Below are positions 34,518-43,689 of a DNA stretch of 64,000 bases, piece by piece. Positions within the stretch are counted from its first letter, which is position 1. The number at the start of each line of letters is the position of its first letter. Below the pieces are notes generated by a model. It worked only from the letters and a program-made list of their open reading frames with translations. It did not search any database and was not told the DNA's origin. Location: positions 62,001 through 126,000 of the forward strand of contig WGNK01000006.1 of assembly GCA_016124535.1 (NCBI GenBank), written 5' to 3'. This DNA is from Azospirillum sp. (GTDB lineage: Bacteria; Pseudomonadota; Alphaproteobacteria; Azospirillales; Azospirillaceae). The translations under genes were made by a program, and so were the position numbers.

Positions 34518-34568
34518 GATCGCGCCCAAACCAGCCGCCTTGCTATTTTCGATAGGGATTCTGCGGAT

Positions 34569-35972
34569 ATGAAACACGTCGCCTTTACCGGCCGTCTGGT
34601 CATCGTCGGCTTCGGCAGCATCGGCCAGGGGGTCCTGCCCCTGATCTTGCGCCACATCACGCTGGCACCGAGCCAGATCACCATCGTCACCGCCGAGGAG
34701 CGTGGCCACGACGTAGCGCGCGAATACGGCGTGCGGTTCGTCAAGGAACCGCTGACCCGCGATAATTTCCGGGCCATGCTGGTGCCGCTGCTCGGCCGGG
34801 GCGATTTTCTGCTCAACCTCTCGGTCGATGTCTCGTCGGTGGCCCTGATCGAGCTGTGCCGCGAGTTGGGCGCGCTCTACCTTGACACCTGCATCGAACC
34901 CTGGCCGGGCGGCTATACCGACCCCGGCCTGTCGCCCAGCCTGCGCTCCAACTATGCCCTGCGCGAGTCCGCGCTCGCCCTGCGGGCGGCCGAACCCGGG
35001 CCGACCGCCGTGATCACCCATGGCGCCAATCCGGGCCTGGTATCGCATTTCGTCAAGCAGGCGCTGGTCGACATCGCACGCGATACCGCCGTCACCACCG
35101 CGGTTCCCGCCGATCGCCGCGCCTGGGCCGAACTGGCGGCCAGGCTCGGGGTCAAGGTGATCCACATCGCCGAGCGCGACACCCAGGTCGCCAATATCCC
35201 CAAGAAGGTCGGCGAGTTCGTCAATACCTGGTCGATCGACGGATTCGTCAGCGAAGGCTGCCAGCCGGCGGAACTCGGCTGGGGCAGTCATGAGCGCACC
35301 CTGCCGGCCGACGGCCGCCGCCACGAGTTCGGCCGCGATTCCTCGATCTACCTGATGCGGCCGGGAGCCAGCACGCGGGTGCGCACCTGGACGCCGCTGG
35401 AAGGGCCGTTCCACGGCTTTCTGATCACCCATGGCGAATCGATCTCGATCTCCGATTATTTTTCGCTGGTCGAGGCGGGCACCCTGCGCTACCGCCCGAC
35501 CGTCCACTATGCCTACCACCCATGCGACGACGCCGTGATGTCGGTCCACGAACTGGCCGGCAAGAACTGGCATCAGCAGCCGGTCCAGCGGCTGATGATG
35601 GACGAGATCGTCTCCGGCATCGACGAGTTGGGAGTCCTGCTCGCCGGCCATGCCAAAGGCGCCTACTGGTACGGATCGCAGCTGTCGATCGCAGAGAGCC
35701 GCGAACTGGTGCCGCACAACAACGCCACCAGCCTGCAGGTGACGGTGGCGGTGCTCGCCGGCATGGTCTGGGCGATCGAAAACCCGGCCTGCGGCGTGGT
35801 CGAACCCGACGAGCTGGATTTCCAGCGCATCCTGGAGATCTGCAGGCCCTATCTCGGGCCGGTGGTCGGCGCCTACACCGACTGGACGCCGCTCGACGAC
35901 CGCAGCCGTCTGTTCCCCGAACCGCTCGATCCCAGCGATCCCTGGCAGTTCGGCAATATCAGGGTCGGGTGA
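34569..35972 (+). CDS. hss: Homospermidine synthase
   Basis: A 467-residue cytosolic NAD-dependent enzyme that joins two aminobutyl units from putrescine to give sym-homospermidine, the main triamine of many alphaproteobacteria. It has an N-terminal Rossmann motif VIVGFGSIGQG, then DTCIEPWPGGYTD and THGANPGLVSHFVKQAL, both characteristic of the bacterial enzyme. Length is normal for the family. It is downstream of the ornithine decarboxylase gene and is followed by a perfect hairpin. Confidence 0.95.
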   Translation: MKHVAFTGRLVIVGFGSIGQGVLPLILRHITLAPSQITIVTAEERGHDVAREYGVRFVKEPLTRDNFRAMLVPLLGRGDFLLNLSVDVSSVALIELCRELGALYLDTCIEPWPGGYTDPGLSPSLRSNYALRESALALRAAEPGPTAVITHGANPGLVSHFVKQALVDIARDTAVTTAVPADRRAWAELAARLGVKVIHIAERDTQVANIPKKVGEFVNTWSIDGFVSEGCQPAELGWGSHERTLPADGRRHEFGRDSSIYLMRPGASTRVRTWTPLEGPFHGFLITHGESISISDYFSLVEAGTLRYRPTVHYAYHPCDDAVMSVHELAGKNWHQQPVQRLMMDEIVSGIDELGVLLAGHAKGAYWYGSQLSIAESRELVPHNNATSLQVTVAVLAGMVWAIENPACGVVEPDELDFQRILEICRPYLGPVVGAYTDWTPLDDRSRLFPEPLDPSDPWQFGNIRVG

Positions 35973-35980
35973 GCTGAAAT

Positions 35981-36009
35981 GCCGGTCGCAGGGATACCCT
36001 GCGACCGGC
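35981..36009. terminator. Perfect hairpin between hss and the flavin reductase
   Basis: GCCGGTCGCAGGG (35981-35993) and its exact complement (35997-36009) flank an ATA loop: a 13-bp stem between two convergent genes. There is no U-tract, so termination may be weak or Rho-aided. Confidence 0.6.
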
Positions 36010-36016
36010 TCGCGGA

Positions 36017-36553
36017 TTATTCCGCGACCAGCGGCTCGGCGGTATCGCGGCCAGGCGCCGAGGGGGTCACCGGCTGGCCGAGCGCTGCGTAGCGGCCGCG
36101 GTAGAACAACAGCGGTTTGCCGCTGCCGTTCCAATCCAGGTGCCGGACCCGGCCGACCAGAATGATATGATCGCCGCCCTCGTGAACCGCCTCGGTGGTG
36201 CAGTCGAGATGGGCGAGGCAGCCGTCGAGCAGCGGACAGCCGCTGTCGGACTGGTGATACGCGATGCCGCGCCAGCGCTCCCGCCGGTCTTGCGCGGCAA
36301 AGCGCACCGAAAGGGCGCACTGGTCGGCGGCCAGGACGTTGATCGCAAACACCCGCGAACCGATAAACGGCTGGTAGAGTTGCGACAGCCGGCCGAGGCA
36401 AAACAGCACCAGCGGTGGGTCCAGCGAGACCGAGCTGAAAGAATTGATGGTGACGCCGGCCGGGTCGCCCCGCTCGGTGACGGTGGTCACCACGGTGACG
36501 CCGGTGGCGAAGCAGCCCAAGGCGTTGCGGAACGCTCTCGAATCGAGGGTCAT
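36017..36553 (-). CDS. Flavin reductase family protein
   Basis: A 178-residue FMN-binding split-barrel protein (HpaC/DIM6 type) that reduces FMN or FAD with NAD(P)H and supplies reduced flavin to a two-component monooxygenase. Motifs: FRNALGCFATGVTVVTT, AGVTINSFSSVSLDPPLVLFCL and FAINVLAADQ. No monooxygenase partner is adjacent. I use the ATG at 36553 because the longer frame begins with TTG and lacks family residues. Confidence 0.9.
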   Translation of the reverse strand: MTLDSRAFRNALGCFATGVTVVTTVTERGDPAGVTINSFSSVSLDPPLVLFCLGRLSQLYQPFIGSRVFAINVLAADQCALSVRFAAQDRRERWRGIAYHQSDSGCPLLDGCLAHLDCTTEAVHEGGDHIILVGRVRHLDWNGSGKPLLFYRGRYAALGQPVTPSAPGRDTAEPLVAE

Positions 36554-36773
36554 GTCGGCGCCAGCACGGTCCAATGCGAAAAAATCAACAAGCCGGAAGC
36601 CAGGCCGGGCTTAGCCCAGAGCGCGCCGTCTGGCAAGTGTCATGCGCCGGCCGCTTTGGCATTGCGCGCGAAGCCAGCAAAGATTAAAGCAATATTAACG
36701 AAGATTGCTCATCTTGACCCCGCCGGGGCCCCTCGGACTCCCCCCTCACCAATGAAAGAGCTGCTACGCCAAC

Positions 36774-37634
36774 ATGTTCGCGATCATCGGCTGGGTCGTC
36801 GTCGTCATCAGTGTCATCGGCGGCTACGTCCTGAATAATGGACACCTCGCTGTTCTGTGGCAGCCTTTCGAAGTGATGATCATTGTCGGCGCCGCGGTCG
36901 GCGCCTTCATCACCGGCAATCCCAAGGTGGTGATCGGCCGCTTTCCCAAAGAAGTCGGGCATCTTCTGAAGGGCGTCAAATACAACAAGGACAGCTACCT
37001 GGAGCTGTTGACGTTACTTTACCAGATATTCAAAATCGCCAAGACCAAAGGTCTGCTGGCCCTGGAGCAGCACATCGAGAAGCCCGAAGAAAGCCCGCTG
37101 TTCCAGCAGTTTCCGAAGTTCTACGGCGACCATCACGCCATGGTATTCTTATGTGACTACCTGCGCCTGATGTCGCTGGGATCGGACAATGCTCATGAAC
37201 TGGGCGATCTGTTGGATGAGGAGCTGGAAACCCATCACAAGGAACTGTTGCAAGTTGCCGACGCGGTCCAGACCATGGCCGACGGCATGCCGGCACTCGG
37301 CATTGTCGCGGCGGTGCTCGGCGTCATCCACACCATGGGATCGATCACCGAACCGCCCGAGGTCCTGGGCCATCTGATCGGCGGCGCGCTGGTCGGCACC
37401 TTCATGGGCGTGCTGCTGTCCTACGGCTTTATCGCCCCGATCTCCAGCGGCCTGAAAGGCATCTACGAGGCCGAGGGCAAGTATTTTCAGTGCATGAAGG
37501 TCGGGCTGCTCGCCCATCTGGGCGGTTACGCCCCGACCATTTCGGTCGAATACGCCCGCAAGACCCTGATGTCGGACGTGCGGCCGACCTTCTTCGAGGT
37601 TGAAGAGGCCACCGCGGCCCTGCCGCCCGCTTGA
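36774..37634 (+). CDS. motA: Flagellar motor stator protein MotA
   Basis: A 286-residue inner-membrane stator subunit with four membrane segments (about 1-23, 30-50, 168-190 and 200-225). Family features include the HLAVLWQPFEVMIIVGAAVGAF segment, a cytoplasmic loop, and the conserved prolines of TM4. With MotB it forms the ion channel that drives the flagellum. The gene is followed by motB after 30 bases. No sigma-28 promoter was recognised upstream. Confidence 0.95.
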   Translation: MFAIIGWVVVVISVIGGYVLNNGHLAVLWQPFEVMIIVGAAVGAFITGNPKVVIGRFPKEVGHLLKGVKYNKDSYLELLTLLYQIFKIAKTKGLLALEQHIEKPEESPLFQQFPKFYGDHHAMVFLCDYLRLMSLGSDNAHELGDLLDEELETHHKELLQVADAVQTMADGMPALGIVAAVLGVIHTMGSITEPPEVLGHLIGGALVGTFMGVLLSYGFIAPISSGLKGIYEAEGKYFQCMKVGLLAHLGGYAPTISVEYARKTLMSDVRPTFFEVEEATAALPPA

Positions 37635-37664
37635 TCCCAGCCCGCGTGATCGTAGGAGGTCGAT

Positions 37665-38873
37665 ATGGCGGCCCCAGCGCCCGGTACCGGCGTCACCATC
37701 ATCAAGAAGCGGAAAAAGGGCGGCCACGGCGGCCACCACGGTGGCGCCTGGAAGGTTGCCTACGCCGATTTCGTCACCGCGATGATGGCGTTTTTCCTGC
37801 TGCTGTGGTTGCTCAACGTCACCACCAGCGACCAGAAAAAAGGCGTTGCCGACTATTTCGCGCCGGTCAGCCTGTCGCGCAGCACCAGCGGCGCTGGCGG
37901 CGTGCTGGGTGGCCGCTCGCTGAGTTCGCCCGGCGGCAAGATTTCCGCCTCGACGTCGATCGCGGCCGATGTGCCGATCTCCGGCGTCCCCGGCGCGGCG
38001 ACCAACGCCACCGAGGATGCCGAGGACCCGGACGAACCGAGCTATCCCAAGCAAAAGCCCGGCGAAACCGGCGAGGATTTCCAGGAGCGTCAGCAAAAGG
38101 CCGCCGAGCAACTGGCACAGGCCGCCGAACGGCTGGGCGTTCCGGGCAAGAGCGCTTCGGAAACCCAGGAAGACTTCGCCCGCCGGGTCAAGGAGGCGGC
38201 ACCGACATGGCCCAAGCAACGGCCCGATGAAACCCGGGAAGAGTTCCGCAAGCGCATGGACAAGGCCGCCACGCAACTCGGGATTCCCGGCGAGCAGCCG
38301 GGCGAAGCGCTGCCCGCCTTTGCCGGCCGAGTCGGTACCGCCTCGGCCCAGATCAACCAGGATCGCCAGGAGGCTCGCCAGTTCCAGGATACCGCCACCT
38401 CGCTGCGCCAGGGCATCCAGGAAATTCCGGACCTGCACGAGGTCGCCAAGAGCCTGGTGGTCGATCAGACCCCCGATGGTCTGCGCATCCAGCTGGTCGA
38501 TCAGGAAGGTCTGTCGATGTTCCCGTCGGGCAGCGGCCAGATGTACCCGCGCACCCGCGAACTGCTGGCCCTGGTCGCGAAGGCCGTGCGCAATATGCCC
38601 AACAAAGTCTCAATCAGCGGCCATACCGACAGCACGCCCTTCGGCCGCGCCGATGTTCGCGACAATTGGGACCTGTCGACCGATCGCGCCAACGCGACCC
38701 GGCGGGCGTTGATCGCGGCCGGATTTCCCGAAGACCGCATCGCCGACGTGGTCGGACACGCCGACCGCGCGCCCTTGGTCAAAGACGATCCGGCGTCGCC
38801 GCGCAACCGACGGGTTACCATCGTGCTACTGCGCGAGTCTAAGTCAAAATCCGGTCAGGCACTGCCTAATTAA
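37665..38873 (+). CDS. motB: Flagellar motor stator protein MotB
   Basis: A 402-residue protein with one membrane segment (YADFVTAMMAFFLLLWLLN, about 33-51) holding the ion-carrying Asp35, and a C-terminal OmpA peptidoglycan-binding domain (ISGHTDSTPFGR, NWDLSTDRANATRR). It is unusually long for MotB because the linker at about 120-235 has imperfect repeats of the type PKQxPxETxEEFxxRxxKAAxQLGIPG. A Lys/His-rich N-terminus precedes the membrane segment. The residue pattern around Asp35 suits a proton motor. Strong ribosome site GGAGG before the ATG. Confidence 0.95.
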   Translation: MAAPAPGTGVTIIKKRKKGGHGGHHGGAWKVAYADFVTAMMAFFLLLWLLNVTTSDQKKGVADYFAPVSLSRSTSGAGGVLGGRSLSSPGGKISASTSIAADVPISGVPGAATNATEDAEDPDEPSYPKQKPGETGEDFQERQQKAAEQLAQAAERLGVPGKSASETQEDFARRVKEAAPTWPKQRPDETREEFRKRMDKAATQLGIPGEQPGEALPAFAGRVGTASAQINQDRQEARQFQDTATSLRQGIQEIPDLHEVAKSLVVDQTPDGLRIQLVDQEGLSMFPSGSGQMYPRTRELLALVAKAVRNMPNKVSISGHTDSTPFGRADVRDNWDLSTDRANATRRALIAAGFPEDRIADVVGHADRAPLVKDDPASPRNRRVTIVLLRESKSKSGQALPN

Positions 38874-39041
38874 TTGGCAATACAGGGTGCCCGATAGTGG
38901 TGAATGTGGCAGATCCATTGAACGGCCTGTTCATTGCAATCGAATTAATCCATACTCTTGCCCGCCGTCGAACCCGGCCAGGGTTAGGCGGCCCGGTTTC
39001 GGCATTTTCATCCAAGCCATGCACCAAGAGAGGGAGCATCG

Positions 39042-40511
39042 GTGACCCCATCCGCCCCGCAATACCAAGGCCTGCTGTCCGCTTATGACCCCGGCGGCTT
39101 TTATGACGAGTTGTTCGGGGGCAAGGAGAACCGGGCCGGCCACACCGAGCTGATCCGGCGGCGGCTCGACGCCGTCAATCTCGCCGATATCCGAAGCCGT
39201 TCGGCGGACGCCGAACGCGACCTGTTCAATCTCGGCATCACCTTCCTGATCAACTCCGATCGGGAAGCGATCGACCGCATCCTGCCGTTCGACGTGATCC
39301 CCAGAGTGATCTCGGCGGCGGAGTGGGCGCATCTCGAAGCCGGGGCGACCCAGCGCGTGACCGCGCTCAACTTGTTCCTGCATGACATCTATCACGACCA
39401 GAAGATCATCAAAGACGGCATCATTCCGGCCGAATTGGTGTTCGGCAACGCGAATTATCGGCCCCAGATGGTCGGGGTCGATGTGCCGTTCGGCACCTAT
39501 ATCCACATCATGGGTGTCGATCTGGTGCGCGACGGCGCCGGTGTGTTCCGGGTGCTGGAGGACAACGGCCGGGTCCCCTCGGGCGTCTCTTACGTGATCG
39601 AGAACCGCCACATCATGCAGCGGGTCTTTCCCGACTTGATGCACGACATCGGTATCCGCTCGGTCGAGAATTACGGCTTGAAGCTGCTTGAGGCGGTTTC
39701 CGAGATCGCGACGCCGGGTGTGACCGATCCACGGGTCGTGCTGCTGTCGCCCGGAACCTATAATTCAGCCTATTTCGAGCACATCTTCCTGGCGCGCGAG
39801 ATGGGCGTGCCGCTGGTCGAAGGCCGCGACCTGGTGGTCGAAGACGACCGCGTCTATATGAAGACGACCAACGGCCTGGCCCAGGTCGATTCGATCTATC
39901 GCCGGCTCGGCGACGATTTCCTCGACCCGCTGGCGTTCAATCCCGACAGCCTGCTGGGCGTGCCCGGCATTCTCCAGGCCTATCGCAAGGGCAATGTCGC
40001 CCTGGCCAACGCGATCGGCACCGGGGTCGCCGACGACAAGGCGGTCTATTGCTACGTCCCGCGGATGATCAAATATTATCTCGGCGAAGAAGCGATCATC
40101 CCCAACGTCGAAACCAATATCTGTCGTGAAAAGGAGGGGCTGCAGTTCACCCTCGACCACCTCGACCAGCTGGTGGTCAAGCCGGTCGGCGAATCCGGGG
40201 GCTACGGCATCACGATCGGCCCGCGCGCCACCAAGGAGCAGATCACCGAGTGCCGGGCCAGCCTGCTGAAGGATCCGGCCAACTACATCAGCCAGCCGAT
40301 GGTGCCGTTGTCGGTCTGCCCGACCGTGACCGAAGACGGCATCGAGCCGCGCCACGTCGATCTCCGGCCGTTCGTGATCACCGGCCGCAAGACCTGGGTG
40401 CTTCCGGGCGGCCTGTCGCGGGTGGCGATGCGCAAGGGGACATTGATCGTCAACTCCTCGCAAGGGGGCGGTTCCAAGGACACCTGGGTTCTTGAGGGAG
40501 ACGACGCGTGA
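39042..40511 (+). CDS. Circularly permuted ATP-grasp type 2 protein
   Basis: A 489-residue cytosolic protein of the DUF404/DUF407 family, a rearranged ATP-grasp fold thought to form peptide-like bonds. Motifs include RVLEDNGRVPSGVSYVIENR near residue 168, NAIGTGVADDKAVYCYVP and VVKPVGESGGYGI, and DLRPFVITG. Start is GTG at 39042 with AGGGAG upstream. Its stop overlaps the next gene by four bases (GTGA). These genes usually travel with an alpha-E protein and a transglutaminase-like protease in a putative peptide-synthesis cluster. Confidence 0.92.
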   Translation: MTPSAPQYQGLLSAYDPGGFYDELFGGKENRAGHTELIRRRLDAVNLADIRSRSADAERDLFNLGITFLINSDREAIDRILPFDVIPRVISAAEWAHLEAGATQRVTALNLFLHDIYHDQKIIKDGIIPAELVFGNANYRPQMVGVDVPFGTYIHIMGVDLVRDGAGVFRVLEDNGRVPSGVSYVIENRHIMQRVFPDLMHDIGIRSVENYGLKLLEAVSEIATPGVTDPRVVLLSPGTYNSAYFEHIFLAREMGVPLVEGRDLVVEDDRVYMKTTNGLAQVDSIYRRLGDDFLDPLAFNPDSLLGVPGILQAYRKGNVALANAIGTGVADDKAVYCYVPRMIKYYLGEEAIIPNVETNICREKEGLQFTLDHLDQLVVKPVGESGGYGITIGPRATKEQITECRASLLKDPANYISQPMVPLSVCPTVTEDGIEPRHVDLRPFVITGRKTWVLPGGLSRVAMRKGTLIVNSSQGGGSKDTWVLEGDDA

Positions 40512-41485
40512 GTAAACTGCTCGCCCGCTACGCCGAATGCATTTTCTGGATGGCCCGCTATATGGAGCGGGCCGAGAATCTGGCGCGCATCCTCGATGTC
40601 CACGAAACCTTCAGCCGCGACGGCCGGGGCGCCAAGGACTGGTATCCGATCGTCCGCCTGAACGGCGATGTCGAGCGCTTCTTTTCGCGCTATCCAGTCG
40701 CAACCGCCGAGAACATCGTCAATTTCTATGTTCTCGACGGCCAGAATCCGACCTCGATCATTTCGGCGGTACGGGCGGCGCGCGAAAATGCGCGGACGCT
40801 CAGGCCGTGGATCAGCACCGAGATGTGGACCCATCTCAACGTCTTCCACAGCCGTATGCTGGCCTTGAAACCCAGCGACGTTTCTCTGCCCAACCTCAGC
40901 CGCCAATGCGCGACGATCAAGGAAGCCTGCCAGGCCCATACCGGCATCACCGAGGGAACCTTCTACCGCGACCAGGGCTGGTATTTCTATCAGCTCGGCA
41001 AATACATCGAACGGGCGGACCAGACCACCCGCCTGCTCGATATTGAATTCAACACCCTGCTGCCGGCCCAATTCGAAATTGACAGCCAGCTCGATTTCAT
41101 CCAATGGCACGCTGTGCTGCGCTCCGCCGCCGGCTACCATGCCTTCCGCCGGGTCTACCCACGCGGCATGACGCCGGCTTCGGTAGCCGGGTTCATGATT
41201 TTCAACGAGAGCTTCCCCCGCTCGGTCGCGGTCAGCGTTAACCAGATCAATGATTTGCTGGTCAGTCTCAAGTCCCGCTATTCGCTGCGGGCCGGCAATG
41301 CGGTGATGGAGCGGATCGACGAAGTGCAAGCGGCGTTGGAATCGCATACCATCGAAACGGTCCTGCGCGACGGCCTGCACCAATACCTCGATTGGCTGCA
41401 GCTGCGGTTCTGTGATATTACCGCGGAGTTGAGTCTTGCCTTCTTCGGGGCCGTACCGACCCCGGCACAAACGCAATCGCAGTAG
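40508..41485 (+). CDS. Alpha-E domain protein (DUF403)
   Basis: A 325-residue helical cytosolic protein with the repeated signature WMARYMERAENLARIL at its start and FYQLGKYIERADQTTRLLD near residue 160. It is the standard partner of the circularly permuted ATP-grasp protein just upstream, with which it overlaps by four bases at a GTG start. The usual third member, a transglutaminase-like protease, is not next to it; bpt follows instead. Biochemical role is not established. Confidence 0.93.
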   Translation: MSKLLARYAECIFWMARYMERAENLARILDVHETFSRDGRGAKDWYPIVRLNGDVERFFSRYPVATAENIVNFYVLDGQNPTSIISAVRAARENARTLRPWISTEMWTHLNVFHSRMLALKPSDVSLPNLSRQCATIKEACQAHTGITEGTFYRDQGWYFYQLGKYIERADQTTRLLDIEFNTLLPAQFEIDSQLDFIQWHAVLRSAAGYHAFRRVYPRGMTPASVAGFMIFNESFPRSVAVSVNQINDLLVSLKSRYSLRAGNAVMERIDEVQAALESHTIETVLRDGLHQYLDWLQLRFCDITAELSLAFFGAVPTPAQTQSQ

Positions 41486-41531
41486 CCCAGGGCCGCCGCC
41501 GGCAGCCGGAGCACTCGGGATAGGGACGCCG

Positions 41532-42281
41532 ATGTCGGTCATTCCGCCGCGACAACGTCCGCTTCAGCAGTTTTTCCGATCCGGACCGATGCCCTGTCCC
41601 TATCTGCCCGGCGAGGTCGAGCGCAAATTATTCACTCGCCTGACCGGGCCGTTCGCCGCAGAGATCAATTCGACTCTGTCACGGGCCGGCTTCCGGCGCA
41701 GCCATGACATCGTCTATCGTCCGGTCTGCCCGACCTGCATCGCCTGCGTTCCGGTCCGCATCCCGGTGGAGGCCTATGTCCCGAGCCGGACGATGCGGCG
41801 GGTGCTGAAGCGCAACGGCGATCTGGAGGTCGCCGAAGTCCCGGCGGTCGCCACCGGGGAACAATTCCGCCTGTTCGCCGCCTACCAGAAGTCCCGCCAC
41901 GGCGACAGCGACATGGCGCGGATGGGATTGACCGATTTCTCCGCGATGGTCGACGAGGGGCGCGCCGACACCACGATCCTGGAGGTTCGCGATGCCACCG
42001 ACCGGCTGGTCGGTGCCTTGCTGACCGACCGGCTGGCCGATGGCTGCTCTGCGGTCTACAGCTTTTTCGATGCCCGGCAGGACACCCGCAGCCTGGGTAC
42101 GTTTTTGATTCTCATGCTGATTGAGCGATGCCGCCGCGAGAAGCTGCCCCACGTCTATCTCGGCTACTGGATCGACGCCAGCCGCAAAATGGCTTATAAA
42201 GCTCGCTTCCGCCCGCTTGAGGCGCTTGGTCCCGACGGTTGGCAGAGACTGCCAGCCGGTGTCAGTCCGCAGTGGCTGTGA
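41532..42281 (+). CDS. bpt: Aspartate/glutamate leucyltransferase
   Basis: A 249-residue aminoacyl-tRNA-protein transferase that adds Leu to N-terminal Asp or Glu of proteins and so marks them for ClpAP (N-degron pathway). It has the cysteine motifs CPYLPG and CPTCIACVPVRI, SRTMRRVLKRN, and the C-terminal domain FFDARQDTRSLGTFLILMLIE and YLGYWIDASRKMAYKARF. Length matches the bacterial ATE/Bpt family. ATG at 41532 precedes the conserved PRQ segment; the longer frame is read-through. Confidence 0.93.
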   Translation: MSVIPPRQRPLQQFFRSGPMPCPYLPGEVERKLFTRLTGPFAAEINSTLSRAGFRRSHDIVYRPVCPTCIACVPVRIPVEAYVPSRTMRRVLKRNGDLEVAEVPAVATGEQFRLFAAYQKSRHGDSDMARMGLTDFSAMVDEGRADTTILEVRDATDRLVGALLTDRLADGCSAVYSFFDARQDTRSLGTFLILMLIERCRREKLPHVYLGYWIDASRKMAYKARFRPLEALGPDGWQRLPAGVSPQWL

Positions 42282-42320
42282 CCTGCGCCTGAGTTCCGTC
42301 AAATGGGGGAGATAGCGGTA

Positions 42321-42343
42321 TGCCGGCCAAAGAACGGCCGGCA
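42321..42343. terminator. Hairpin between bpt and the TRAP gene
   Basis: TGCCGGCC (42321-42328) pairs exactly with GGCCGGCA (42336-42343) around an AAAGAAC loop. No U-tract follows, so its role as terminator is uncertain. Confidence 0.4.
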
Positions 42344-42420
42344 GCCAAGAAGGTGGGCGTGCCCGGTCAAATGGGCGGCCCGGCCGATGAAGCAGGAAAA
42401 CGATCCGTGGGAGGATACTG

Positions 42421-43524
42421 ATGAAACGTCGTTATTTCATGACCGGGGCCGCCGCGGGCCTCGCCGGTGCCGCTGCTTCGAGCTTTCCGAAGCCGGCAAT
42501 CAGCCAGGGGCTGATGGAATGGCGGATGGTTACGGCGTGGCCCAAGGGCCTGCCCGGCGTCGGGTCGGGCGCGCAACGCCTGGCCGACCGCATCACGGCG
42601 CTCAGCGGCGGCAAGCTGCGAGTCAAGCTGTTCGCGGCTGGTGAACTGGTGCCCGGCCTGCAGTGCTTCGACGCCGTATCCAACGGCACCGCAGAACTCG
42701 GCCACGACGCCGCCTATTACCACCTCAGCAAGTCAGAAGCCTGCGCCTTCTTCTGTGCCTTCCCCTGGGGCCTGACCTGCTCGGAGCAGAATGGCTGGAT
42801 CGAATACGGTGGCGGCCAGGCGCTGTGGGACGAGCTCTATGCGCCGTTCAACCTCCAGGGCTTCCTCGCGGGCAATACCGGCACCCAGATGTTCGGCTGG
42901 TTCCGCAAGGAGATCAACACCGTCGATGACCTGAAGGGCCTGAAATACCGGGCGCCGGGCAACAACGCCAAGATCATGACCAAGCTGGGCGCCGCAGTGA
43001 TTTCGCTGCCGGGCGGCGAGATTTTCCCGGCACTGCAGTCGGGTGCGCTCGACGCCGCCGAGTGGATCGGCCCCTACAACGACCTGTCGCTGGGCTTCTA
43101 TCAGGTTGCCAAATATTACTATTCGCCAGGCTTCCACGAGCCCAGCACCGCCTTCCAGCTGCTGGTCAACAAGCAGAAATACGAGGCGTTGCCGACCGAG
43201 CTCAAGGACGTGATCCGGATCGCCTCTCAGGCGGCCAACGACGACGTCTTCGCCGAATATACCGCCAACAACGGGACCTCCCTGGCCACCCTGGTGACCA
43301 AGCACGAAGTCCAGGTCCGCTCGCTGTCGCGTGACATCCTGATGGCGATGGGCAATGCGACCAACGAAATCCTGATCGACATCATGGATAAGGGCGGCAT
43401 CGTTCGCAAGGTTGCCGAAAGCTACATCGCCTACCGCAATTCGGTGATCCCGTGGACCCGGGTCGGCGAGCAGACCTTCGTCAATGCCCGGCTGCTGCCG
43501 TTCCCGTTCGGCGTCAAGAGCTAA
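42421..43524 (+). CDS. TRAP transporter substrate-binding protein
   Basis: A 367-residue periplasmic binding protein of the DctP/TakP family. The N-terminus MKRRYFMTGAAAGLAGAAA has twin arginines followed by a hydrophobic stretch, suggesting Tat export. Conserved binding segments include WRMVTAWPKGLPGVG, FDAVSNGTAELGHDAAYY, GLKYRAPGNNAKIM and GALDAAEWIGPYND. The GALDAAEW motif is typical of 2-oxo-acid/TakP-like members. The membrane subunits DctQ and DctM are not adjacent. Ribosome site GGGAGG precedes the ATG. Confidence 0.92.
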   Translation: MKRRYFMTGAAAGLAGAAASSFPKPAISQGLMEWRMVTAWPKGLPGVGSGAQRLADRITALSGGKLRVKLFAAGELVPGLQCFDAVSNGTAELGHDAAYYHLSKSEACAFFCAFPWGLTCSEQNGWIEYGGGQALWDELYAPFNLQGFLAGNTGTQMFGWFRKEINTVDDLKGLKYRAPGNNAKIMTKLGAAVISLPGGEIFPALQSGALDAAEWIGPYNDLSLGFYQVAKYYYSPGFHEPSTAFQLLVNKQKYEALPTELKDVIRIASQAANDDVFAEYTANNGTSLATLVTKHEVQVRSLSRDILMAMGNATNEILIDIMDKGGIVRKVAESYIAYRNSVIPWTRVGEQTFVNARLLPFPFGVKS

Positions 43525-43542
43525 GTCTTCGCAGACGGCAAC

Positions 43543-43579
43543 CGCCGCGCCGATGCCCCCACGGGGCATCGGCGCGGCG
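43543..43579. terminator. Long perfect hairpin after the TRAP gene
   Basis: A perfect 17-bp inverted repeat (CGCCGCGCCGATGCCCC at 43543-43559, complement 43563-43579) with a CAC loop. There is no U-run, so it may stop transcription by Rho-independent pausing or protect the mRNA end. Confidence 0.6.
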
Positions 43580-43689
43580 CCGGTACACGGCCCCTGCCCG
43601 ATTGGGGCCGTCGCCGCTTCAGCGGGGTCGACACGCTGGCGGGGTCGCAGCTGAGCCGCCCCCGGCTCTGCGATGGGAGAAAGCGCAGA

